DNA of 11,211 nucleotides, taken from NCBI GenBank assembly GCA_965145485.1, contig CBCTCU010000059.1, forward strand, positions 1 through 11,211, in the 5' to 3' direction. Within the stretch, counting starts at the first letter, position 1. Each line of letters starts with the position of its first letter. The notes under the pieces were generated by a model, which was not told where the DNA came from, searched no databases, and saw nothing but the letters and a program-made list of their open reading frames with translations. Below are positions 1 through 6,232 of the stretch, in pieces. This stretch comes from CABQCM01 sp965145485 (GTDB lineage: Bacteria > Bacillota > Clostridia > Oscillospirales > Acutalibacteraceae). Position numbers and translations under genes: made by a program.

Positions 1-153
1 TTGGTTTTGTGCGTCCTTTTTCGGAATGGTACTTAGATTACAATGTTTCAACCTTCTTCCACCTCATGATTAGTTTGGTGGTAAAATGATCAAAATATGC
101 AGGTAGAAAGAGGTAAGAAGTTAAAATTTTGTAACTACATTTCTGAAAATCTA
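1..153. other. AT-rich gene-free stretch at left edge
   Basis: This stretch is visibly richer in A and T than the rest of the window. All plus-strand frames hit stops early. The only minus-strand open stretch (38-220) has no ribosome site I can see, no recognisable motif, and crosses the -10 element of the promoter at 154-162. I see no gene here. It may be upstream DNA for the structured RNA or PBP1A transcript. Confidence 0.5.
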
Positions 154-162
154 TGATATAAT
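154..162 (+). promoter_or_regulatory. Extended -10 promoter (TGATATAAT)
   Basis: TGA followed by a perfect TATAAT (157-162) fits the extended -10 consensus TGnTATAAT for the housekeeping sigma factor. There is no good -35 hexamer 16-18 bases upstream; TTGTAA at 130-135 is too far away. That is tolerable for an extended -10 promoter. Transcription would start near 169, about 370 bases before the PBP1A start, leaving a long leader or a separate RNA. Confidence 0.6.
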
Positions 163-168
163 AGCCCC

Positions 169-521
169 AGAGCGCAGTTGTGCATGAATCTTGCATGGAG
201 TTGTAAGCTTTTAAAAACAATATCGCTCATGCAATGCGTTCGCCGTATGAAGCCATAGCACCCGGTATAGCTTGGACTTTTTTCACTGCTTTACACATAA
301 AATTGTTTAAGGAATGGCTTGGAAACGGTGTCATGCAGAAGGAAAACATGTTGCACCACTGCTCGAACAGTAAGCTTGCATGGTAGACCCATTCACCGAA
401 TGACTGTGTCCAGGTGGCTTAGTGGCGACGGCTAACGTGAATGCAGGTCAGGGCTTGCTGACATTCAAACAACGCCGCAATGCGCGGTACTGGGAACATA
501 CGGTCTGATATCATCCATATC
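169..521 (+). ncRNA. Candidate structured RNA or long PBP1A leader
   Basis: No open frame explains this region, but it folds locally many times. TTGCATG 191-197 pairs with CATGCAA 228-234, enclosing TTGT/ACAA. TCATGC 227-232 pairs with GTATGA 245-250 and competes with the first helix. AGCCAT 251-256 pairs with ATGGCT 314-319. GGTG+CATG (327-335) pairs with CATG+CACC (347-357). ACTG 358-361 pairs with CAGT 368-371, and CATTC 390-394 with GAATG 398-402. TGAAT+GTCAG (438-451) pairs with CTGAC+ATTCA (458-467). CCGC 475-478 pairs with GCGG 484-487, and GATAT 507-511 with ATATC 517-521. Purine-rich unpaired runs lie between the helices. No terminator with a U-tract is visible before PBP1A, so it could be a 5' leader. 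It does not match the 6S, tmRNA, RNase P, SRP or common riboswitch signatures I know. The exact ends are guesses. Confidence 0.5.
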
Positions 522-542
522 CGGAAGGGAGCTTATGCGCCT

Positions 543-3308
543 ATGTCCAAACAGTTCCACGATGAAGACGATTTTTTCAATCTGTACCGGCCAAAAGGAG
601 AAGACAGTCCTGACGAGCTGCCCGACGATCCTTCTGCGCAATTCCTGTCGGCGGAGGATGCGGAAGGGGATCAGGACGATATTTATTCCAGCCAGCCTTT
701 GGCCGAAGAGGATGAGGAGAACGATCGCGAGATTTTCTCGTCGGACGAAAAGAAGGCAATGGCTCGTTCGGCGCCGGCATCCGCCCGCCATGCCAAAGGG
801 GATGCGGTGCTGACCAGCAAGCCGAAGAAGAAAAAGCGCAAACGGGGTATGGTTGGGCGCGTCCTTTTGTCCTGCCTGCTCATTGGCATCATTACCTGCT
901 GCCTGGTGGTGGGGGTATTCAGCATCTATGTTTTCGCTTTTGTCGATTCGACGCTGGATTTTGACCTCAACAACTTAAAATTGGATTACACCTCTGTGAT
1001 CTTTGCTCCCAACGAGGGGGAGGAAGAGGGATACTATGAGTTAGCCCAGATTCACGGGACGCAAAACCGGATTTGGGTGGATTACGACGATCTTTCCCCC
1101 TACCTTGGTGATGCGATCGTCGCTATTGAGGATAAACGCTTTTACGATCACGATGGCATCGACTGGAAGCGTACGTTCAGCGCGTTTGTGAATATGTTCG
1201 TCGATATCTATGGGAATACCCAGGGCGGCTCGACCATCACGCAGCAGTTGGTGAAAAACCTGACTGGCGACGATGAGCGCAGCCCGGTGCGCAAAATTCA
1301 GGAAATCATGCGCGCGCGCTATATCGAAGGAAACTATACCAAGACCACCATTCTGGAGTGCTACATCAATACCGTGCACTTTGGAAAGGGCTGCGATGGG
1401 ATTCAGACCGCTGCGCAGTATTATTTTGGCAAGGACGCCAAGGATCTGTCCTTGTTGGAGTGCGCCTCGCTGGCCGCTACTATCCGCACCCCATCCTCGC
1501 TCAATCCCATCAGCGGGCCGGAGGCAAACAAGGAGCGCCGGGAACTGGTGCTGTCAGAGATGCTGGATCAGGAATTTATCAGCCAGGAAGAATACGACCA
1601 GGCCATGTCGGAGGAGCTGGTCGTGGTCAATTCCGGGGCTGAGGACGCCGAAACAACTTCCACCGGAGTCAACACCTATTATGTCGACACGGTGATTGAG
1701 GAAGTCATTGACGATCTTGTAGAGCAAAAAGGCTATACCGAAACCGAGGCTGAGACTACGATCTATACAGGCGGCCTTCAGATTTATTCCACCTACAGCG
1801 CCAGAGTGCAGAATGCGCTGGACGAAACCTTTGCGGATAATTCCAACTTCCTGAAGGTGGGCAGCGGCGACGTTCAGCCTCAGTCGGCGATCACGGTGAT
1901 GGATTATGAGGGGCATATCGTGGGGATTGTCGGCGGAAGAGGCGAGAAGGCCGGGAAGCGGGACCTCAACCGCGCCACCATGTCCCAACGGCAGCCTGGG
2001 TCTTGTATGAAGCCGATTGGCGCTTACGGTCCTTCGCTGGAATACAATTTGATAACCTATTCCACCCGTGTGCAGGACACGGCGCTGACCCTGGCAGATG
2101 GGACCAAGTACCCGCAAAAAGGCGGTACGGGCGCGAATGTTTACGTCCATAAGGCGCTGGAGCGCTCGCTTAATGCCGTGGCCGTGCGTCTGGTCAATAC
2201 GCTCAGCCCACAAAAAAGCTTTGACTTTTTAACCGACCGTTTGGGGATCACCACCCTGGTCGAATCGGTGAAACTGGAGGATGGGTCGATTGCCAGCGAC
2301 GTCAATCTATCGGCGTTGGCGCTCGGCGGATGCACCTATGGCGTGACGGTGACCGAGATGTGCGCGGCTTACGCCTGCTTTGGAAATCTGGGCAAGTACT
2401 ATGAGCCGACCACCTATACCCTCATCACCGATACTTTTGGCAATACCGTGCTCGAACAAGAGGAGGGGACGCCCGCCTTTGGCGAGGATACGGCCAATAT
2501 TATGAATGAGATGCTGCAAAAGGTCATTTCCGGCAGCCAGGGAACGGGTACCAGCGGCCGTATCGGCGATTGGCCGCTGTACGGCAAAACCGGTACGACC
2601 AACGACAACAAAGACCGCTGGTTTATCGGCGGCTCGCCTTATTATGTTGCAGCCTGCTGGTTCGGCTTTGATACCCCCAAGGTGATGAATGGCCTGTCCA
2701 CCAACCCGGCGCTGAAGGTGTGGAAAGCTGCCATGACCAAGATACACGAAGATCTGGAGCTGAAGGATTTCCCCGAATCCGATCTGGTCAGTTACCGCTA
2801 TTACTGCGCGGATACCGGCTTGCTAGCTACTACAAACTGTGGCAACAAGGCGCTGGGGTGGTTCAAAAACAGCTATTTGCCCACCTGTTCGCATGGTGGT
2901 TCTCTGCTTGATGCCGTGACCAAGCCTACTCCGGTTGGTGGGTCGGACGAGGACGATTCCTCTTCCAGCAGCTCTTCCTCACAAGCCTCGTCGACAGCTC
3001 CGCCTCCCGAGGAAGAGGTTTCCTCCACCCCGGTTTCTTCCGAGCCGGTGACCACCACACCATCTTCTCAGGCGTCGCAACCGCCGGCTTCTTCTCAGGC
3101 GTCATCTCAGGTTCCGGTTTCGAGCGAGCCGCCGGCGTCGAGCGAAAGTCCCACGTCAAGCCGGGAGCCGACATCCAGTCAGGCGCCGGCGTCGAGCGTC
3201 CCATCCGAGCCGGACACCTCTTCTACCCCGCCACAGACGAGTTCGGAACCGCCTGTGTCCTCCCAGACCTCAACTCCGTCTCAGGCGGAGGAAGAGGAGG
3301 ATACGTGA
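543..3308 (+). CDS. PBP1A-type bifunctional peptidoglycan synthase
   Basis: A class A penicillin-binding protein of 921 residues: it polymerises lipid II into glycan chains and cross-links the stem peptides outside the membrane. I prefer the ATG at 543 because GGAAGGGAG (523-531) lies 11 bases before it; the longer frame from 480 has no ribosome site and starts inside a hairpin. Residues 1-90 are acidic and predicted cytoplasmic, a Lys/Arg cluster sits at about 93-101, and one membrane helix spans about 107-133. The glycosyltransferase (GT51) shows EDKRFYDHDG with catalytic E196, GGSTITQQLVKNL at 228-240, and the YINTVHFGKG...YFGK block. The transpeptidase has S487-C-M-K (nucleophile S487), S542-L-N and K682-T-G-T. 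A CADTGLL...C segment typical of Gram-positive PBP1 follows. From about residue 800 to the end there is a Ser/Pro/Thr/Glu tail, probably extracellular or wall-spanning. Family assignment is firm. The paralogue name (ponA-like) is not decidable here. Confidence 0.97.
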   Translation: MSKQFHDEDDFFNLYRPKGEDSPDELPDDPSAQFLSAEDAEGDQDDIYSSQPLAEEDEENDREIFSSDEKKAMARSAPASARHAKGDAVLTSKPKKKKRKRGMVGRVLLSCLLIGIITCCLVVGVFSIYVFAFVDSTLDFDLNNLKLDYTSVIFAPNEGEEEGYYELAQIHGTQNRIWVDYDDLSPYLGDAIVAIEDKRFYDHDGIDWKRTFSAFVNMFVDIYGNTQGGSTITQQLVKNLTGDDERSPVRKIQEIMRARYIEGNYTKTTILECYINTVHFGKGCDGIQTAAQYYFGKDAKDLSLLECASLAATIRTPSSLNPISGPEANKERRELVLSEMLDQEFISQEEYDQAMSEELVVVNSGAEDAETTSTGVNTYYVDTVIEEVIDDLVEQKGYTETEAETTIYTGGLQIYSTYSARVQNALDETFADNSNFLKVGSGDVQPQSAITVMDYEGHIVGIVGGRGEKAGKRDLNRATMSQRQPGSCMKPIGAYGPSLEYNLITYSTRVQDTALTLADGTKYPQKGGTGANVYVHKALERSLNAVAVRLVNTLSPQKSFDFLTDRLGITTLVESVKLEDGSIASDVNLSALALGGCTYGVTVTEMCAAYACFGNLGKYYEPTTYTLITDTFGNTVLEQEEGTPAFGEDTANIMNEMLQKVISGSQGTGTSGRIGDWPLYGKTGTTNDNKDRWFIGGSPYYVAACWFGFDTPKVMNGLSTNPALKVWKAAMTKIHEDLELKDFPESDLVSYRYYCADTGLLATTNCGNKALGWFKNSYLPTCSHGGSLLDAVTKPTPVGGSDEDDSSSSSSSSQASSTAPPPEEEVSSTPVSSEPVTTTPSSQASQPPASSQASSQVPVSSEPPASSESPTSSREPTSSQAPASSVPSEPDTSSTPPQTSSEPPVSSQTSTPSQAEEEEDT

Positions 3309-3370
3309 TGAAAGTCGCTGCTCGGCCCTTGTATCTTTGCGCAACAGAATCCGGTATATCCATAAAATGA

Positions 3371-3407
3371 GAAAGGGACGCTTTGCCGCACGCAAAGCGT
3401 CCCTTTC
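3371..3407 (+). terminator. Perfect 16-bp hairpin, probable PBP1A terminator
   Basis: GAAAGGGACGCTTTGC (3371-3386) and its exact reverse complement (3392-3407) enclose a 5-base loop. It begins 63 bases after the PBP1A stop, the usual place for an intrinsic terminator, and has an A-rich 5' flank. The tail (CCGTTAGC) lacks a real U-tract, so termination efficiency is uncertain. On the minus strand the tail (TCATTTTATG) is slightly better. Confidence 0.6.
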
Positions 3408-3704
3408 CGTTAGCGAAATGTTTGCATCCGCCCTGCTGAGAGGGGAAAGGCGAGCGAGGGTGACCCGTTACGGGGACTGGCCAGGGAGGCAGGTAGAAAG
3501 ACGGATCAATTCTTCTCCAATGCTTTTCAGTACGAAACCGCGATCGGTTGATGGAGGCGCCAGGCCATGGCAGGAAATTGGATCTTGTGGCCGCAGACCA
3601 CTCACCGTACGTTTTGGATTCGGCGGCCTAACCTGGTCAAAGTCCGCGCCGACACGTATCTGGTGGGGCCGATTGATTTGAGTAACAAAAATTTTCATTC
3701 CCGC
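3408..3704. other. Gene-free spacer with several inverted repeats
   Basis: No convincing gene. A plus-strand open frame (3337-3681) crosses the terminator hairpin, and a minus-strand frame of 76 codons (3698-3468) has only GCGGGA directly against its ATG. Neither gives a recognisable protein. Short hairpins are visible: CCCG/CGGG near 3463-3474, AACCG 3536-3540 with CGGTT 3545-3549, GTGG/CCAC near 3587-3601, and TCGGCG 3620-3625 with CGCCGA 3647-3652. No promoter was found driving it. Confidence 0.4.
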
Positions 3705-3733
3705 TTGTAAGAGAGTGGTAAATATGATATGAT
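3705..3733 (+). promoter_or_regulatory. Sigma-A type promoter for the radical SAM operon
   Basis: TTGTAA (3705-3710) and TATGAT (3728-3733) are separated by exactly 17 bases. A start near 3740 would leave a short leader of about 25 bases before the ATG at 3765. An overlapping second TATGAT at 3723-3728 has no matching -35. Confidence 0.6.
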
Positions 3734-3764
3734 GTCACCAAATCTTTGGAAGCTGGAGATCAGG

Positions 3765-4658
3765 ATGTCCATTTGTCGTATCTGCCCCCGTGAATGCGGT
3801 GTGAACCGCTCGCTCGCCCGAGGACGTTGCGCCGCCGGGCTTCATCCCCGCCTGGCCAGGGCTGCTCTGCATTTATGGGAGGAACCCTGTATCAGCGGCA
3901 CTAGGGGATCCGGCGCTGTTTTCTTCTCTGGCTGCCCTTTGGGCTGTATCTATTGCCAAAATGAAGAGATCAGCCGTTTCGGGAAGGGGATCGACATTAC
4001 CGTTGCTCGCCTGCGCGAAATCATGCAGGAGCTCATCGGCCAGGGAGCGCACAATATTAACCTGGTCAACCCAACCCATTATACCGCCGCGATTCTCGAG
4101 GCCTTGCAAGAGGGGCTGCCGGTGCCGGTGATATGGAATTCCTCGGGTTATGAGAAGACGGATAGCCTTCTGCTATTGGAGGGGCATGTGCCGGTATTTA
4201 TGCCTGACCTTAAGTATAGCGACCCTGACCTGGCCGCCCGTTGCTCCGGCGCGGCGGATTATTTTATCATTGCCAAACAAGCGATACGTGCGATGGTGGA
4301 GATGGCCGGCCCGCCGGTATTGGATTCGGATGGCCTGCTGCGCAGCGGTGTTCTCATCCGCCACCTCGTGCTGCCCGGCTGTGAGGAAAATACCCGCGGC
4401 GTCATCGATTGGGTGGCCGAGACCTTTCCGTCGGGCGAGGTGCTCTTTTCGCTGATGGGCCAGTACATCCCATGCGGCCGTGCGGTCGGCGACCCGCTGC
4501 TCGGGCGCAGGCTGACGCCGCGGGAGTACGCCTGGGCAAAAAACTATCTCCAATGCAGCGGGATTCAAGCGGGGTATGTTCAGGATATCTCCTCGGCCGA
4601 TACGGTGTATATTCCATCCTTTGACGGCACAGGGGTGCTCGCTGGGGAAGAGGGGTAA
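3765..4658 (+). CDS. Radical SAM protein, PflX/COG1313 type
   Basis: A 297-residue radical SAM protein resembling pyruvate formate-lyase activating enzymes of the PflX/COG1313 branch. The family uses a 4Fe-4S cluster and S-adenosylmethionine to make a 5'-deoxyadenosyl radical; the target of this branch is not established. The cluster motif is C57-x3-C61-x2-C64 in SGCPLGCIYCQN. An N-terminal cysteine group, C4, C7, C11 and C22, suggests a further metal site and is characteristic of this branch. The start at 3765 is chosen because GGAG (3755-3758) lies 6 bases upstream; the longer frame from 3729 begins inside the -10 element. No glycyl radical enzyme lies next to it, so activation of pyruvate formate-lyase is not supported by context. 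It is probably co-transcribed with the UroD-family gene 130 bases downstream. No frameshift or truncation is seen. Confidence 0.9.
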   Translation: MSICRICPRECGVNRSLARGRCAAGLHPRLARAALHLWEEPCISGTRGSGAVFFSGCPLGCIYCQNEEISRFGKGIDITVARLREIMQELIGQGAHNINLVNPTHYTAAILEALQEGLPVPVIWNSSGYEKTDSLLLLEGHVPVFMPDLKYSDPDLAARCSGAADYFIIAKQAIRAMVEMAGPPVLDSDGLLRSGVLIRHLVLPGCEENTRGVIDWVAETFPSGEVLFSLMGQYIPCGRAVGDPLLGRRLTPREYAWAKNYLQCSGIQAGYVQDISSADTVYIPSFDGTGVLAGEEG

Positions 4659-4663
4659 ATACC

Positions 4664-4792
4664 TTGCTTGGCCAGGCGGCACATCATCCCTACGGTATGG
4701 TAAACGATCGAATTGGAGGCGCTTTGGTCCGGTTTCGGGCCGGTTCATACAAAGCACAAAACGATGAATTGTACGGGAGGGAACACTTATGA
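4664..4792 (+). CDS. Possible 42-codon coupling ORF (doubtful)
   Basis: An open frame from TTG 4664 to TGA 4790-4792 fills the gap between the radical SAM and UroD-family genes. AGGGG (4651-4655), inside the end of the upstream gene, is 8 bases before the TTG. Its stop overlaps the next ATG as ATGA, the usual geometry of translational coupling. Internal starts at 4697 (ATG) and 4724 (TTG, with GGAGG 4715-4719) would give shorter versions. The peptide, ending YGREHL, has no motif I recognise, and its third-position GC looks lower than in the large genes. It could equally be chance, because the UroD-family gene has its own strong ribosome site. A hairpin GGTCC 4726-4730 with GGGCC 4737-4741 lies inside it. 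Confidence 0.25.
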   Translation: MLGQAAHHPYGMVNDRIGGALVRFRAGSYKAQNDELYGREHL

Positions 4793-5856
4793 CCATGACC
4801 ACCAAAGAACGATTCCAACGGATGTACGGGCACCGTGACGCCGATCGGGTTCCGATTATCGACGGGCCTTGGGCAGGCACCATCGCGCGCTGGCAAAGAG
4901 AAGGGATGCCTTGTGACGTTGACTGGCGGGACTATTTTGGCGTTGACAAAACCGAAGGTATCAATGTGGACATCAGCCCGCGTTATGAACATAAGGTGCT
5001 CGAGGAGACCGACCGGTACCGCATTATCACCACCGAATGGGGAGTTACGTTAAAACAGTTTAACGAGCTGGATTCTACACCGGAGTTTTTGGATTTCAAA
5101 GTCAGCGATGCGCAGCGTTGGCTCGAAGCCAAGCAACGTATGATGGTGGATCGCAACCGGGTCAATTGGGCCTATTTGGAGGAAAACTATCCCAAGTGGA
5201 CGGCAGAAGGCCGTTGGATTGTGGGAAACTTCTGGTTCGGTTTTGACGTGACCCATTCCTGGATGGTGGGGACCGAAACGCTCCTGATCGCTTTGATGGA
5301 GGAGCCGGAATGGGTTACCGACATGTTTGACACCTATTTGAATCAGTGTATCGCCCACTTTGACATGATCTGGGATGCGGGCTACGTGTTTGATGAGATA
5401 TACTGGCCGGACGATATGGGGTATAAGGGCACCACCTTTTTCTCAATCGATACCTATCGCAAACTGCTCAAGCCATTTCATAAAAAAGCGGTCGAATGGG
5501 CGCACAAAAAGGGGATTTACGCCCACCTGCATTCGTGCGGGGACGTCATGCCGTTTGTGCCCGAGCTGGTGGATATCGGCGTCGACGCGCTCAACCCGCT
5601 CGAGGTCAAGGCGGGAATGGATTCGTTAGACTTGAAAGAACGATATGGCGACCGGCTGGTTTTGCACGGCGGGATCAACGCGGTGCTTTGGGATGATAAG
5701 GAGGCCATTGTGGCGGAAATCGAGCGCCTGGTGCCGCGTCTCAAGGAAAAGGGCGGGTACATTTTTTCGTCCGACCACTCCATCCCCAATTCGGTCAGCG
5801 CGGAGAATTTCCGTGAGATCGTCGCCGCAGCAAAGCGGGCAGGAAGCTACGAGTAA
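4789..5856 (+). CDS. UroD-family protein (COG0407), not HemE
   Basis: A 355-residue protein of the uroporphyrinogen decarboxylase superfamily, a TIM-barrel fold that also holds the corrinoid methyltransferases MtaA and MtbA. GGGAGG (4775-4780) lies 8 bases before the ATG. The N-terminal RQAGR signature of true haem-pathway decarboxylases is absent (RVPIIDGPWAGTIARW stands there), and no haem gene is nearby. The HLHSCGD segment with H248 and C250 matches the His-x-Cys zinc pair of MtaA-like methyltransferases. The third zinc-binding cysteine of those enzymes is missing: no cysteine follows C250, and D329-H330 occupies the usual area. A methyl transfer or demethylation role is therefore possible but unproven. 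Length and frame are intact. It probably shares the promoter at 3705-3733 with the radical SAM gene. Confidence 0.88.
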   Translation: MTMTTKERFQRMYGHRDADRVPIIDGPWAGTIARWQREGMPCDVDWRDYFGVDKTEGINVDISPRYEHKVLEETDRYRIITTEWGVTLKQFNELDSTPEFLDFKVSDAQRWLEAKQRMMVDRNRVNWAYLEENYPKWTAEGRWIVGNFWFGFDVTHSWMVGTETLLIALMEEPEWVTDMFDTYLNQCIAHFDMIWDAGYVFDEIYWPDDMGYKGTTFFSIDTYRKLLKPFHKKAVEWAHKKGIYAHLHSCGDVMPFVPELVDIGVDALNPLEVKAGMDSLDLKERYGDRLVLHGGINAVLWDDKEAIVAEIERLVPRLKEKGGYIFSSDHSIPNSVSAENFREIVAAAKRAGSYE

Positions 5857-5920
5857 GCAAGACGAAACAGGGGGATATATATTCCTGTAACCATTTTTTT
5901 GATTATGCGATCATACCCAT

Positions 5921-5939
5921 CGCGCCGCTGGGCGGCGCG
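5921..5939. repeat. 8-bp GC inverted repeat, 3-base loop
   Basis: CGCGCCGC (5921-5928), loop TGG, GCGGCGCG (5932-5939): a perfect palindrome 65 bases after the UroD-family stop. There is no T-run after it on either strand, so it is not a standard intrinsic terminator. A run of seven T (5894-5900) lies before it rather than after it. Confidence 0.7.
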
Positions 5940-5961
5940 CCAACCTCCGAGGCGGCGTATA

Positions 5962-6047
5962 CAAGCCGGCCGGTATGGGCAAGCTGATGCTGAGCGGGCG
6001 AGGCCTCACCGTACCGGCCGGCATTCCAGATATCGGCGGCCGGCTTG
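5962..6047. repeat. Three-part inverted repeat with exclusive pairings
   Basis: Element A, GCCGGCCGGTATGG (5965-5978), pairs with element B, CCGTACCGGCCGGC (6009-6022), over 14 pairs with a single G-U. The 5' part of A, CAAGCCGGCCG (5962-5972), is also the exact complement of element C, CGGCCGGCTTG (6037-6047), over 11 pairs. The two pairings share A and exclude each other. The block lies between the UroD-family stop and the parE promoter. It could be a switchable 3' end of the upstream transcript or a DNA palindrome of REP type. Confidence 0.75.
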
Positions 6048-6069
6048 CCTTGTCATACTCCATATGGGG

Positions 6070-6087
6070 GATCAAAAGGGTCTTTTT
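6070..6087 (+). terminator. Weak terminator-like hairpin with T5
   Basis: GATC (6070-6073) and GGTC (6079-6082) can pair with one G-U over a 5-base loop, followed by five T (6083-6087). The stem is only 4 pairs. It sits just before the parE promoter and could end the UroD-family transcript, perhaps helped by the GC-rich stems upstream. Confidence 0.25.
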
Positions 6088-6100
6088 GCGCCGCTTTTGC

Positions 6101-6130
6101 TTGACAAACCCGCGGTTTATCGTGTAACAT
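6101..6130 (+). promoter_or_regulatory. Promoter for the ParE-type gene
   Basis: A perfect TTGACA (6101-6106) and TAACAT (6125-6130) stand 18 bases apart, with TG one base before the -10 (TGTAACAT). A slightly shifted CATAAT at 6128-6133 is an alternative but with a 21-base spacer. Transcription would start near 6137, giving a leader of about 95 bases. Confidence 0.65.
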
Positions 6131-6232
6131 AATATTATATATGTAAAAGAACTGGCATGAGAATGAGCCGTCGGCCTCCTATCAGCCAAATACCGCAGCG
6201 AATACGAAACAACCTACGAAGGAAGTATGAGA

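Noticed and set aside
98..111. GCAGGTAGAAAGA shared between about 99 and about 3489
   Set aside because: One 13-base exact match is about what chance gives in an 11-kb window, and the flanks do not match.
480..542. Longer PBP1A start at ATG 480
   Set aside because: No ribosome site precedes it and it lies within the CCGC/GCGG hairpin, whereas ATG 543 follows GGAAGGGAG.
3308..3370. A 20-codon ORF overlapping the PBP1A stop (TGATG) and ending just before the terminator hairpin
   Set aside because: It has no ribosome site of its own and no recognisable motif; overlap of this kind with so short a frame is easily chance.
3468..3698. Minus-strand 76-codon ORF in the spacer after PBP1A
   Set aside because: Its only Shine-Dalgarno-like bases abut the ATG, no minus-strand promoter was found, and the peptide has no recognisable domain.
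4789..5856. Annotation as haem-pathway HemE
   Set aside because: The RQAGR substrate signature is missing and there is no haem gene nearby; only the superfamily call is supported.
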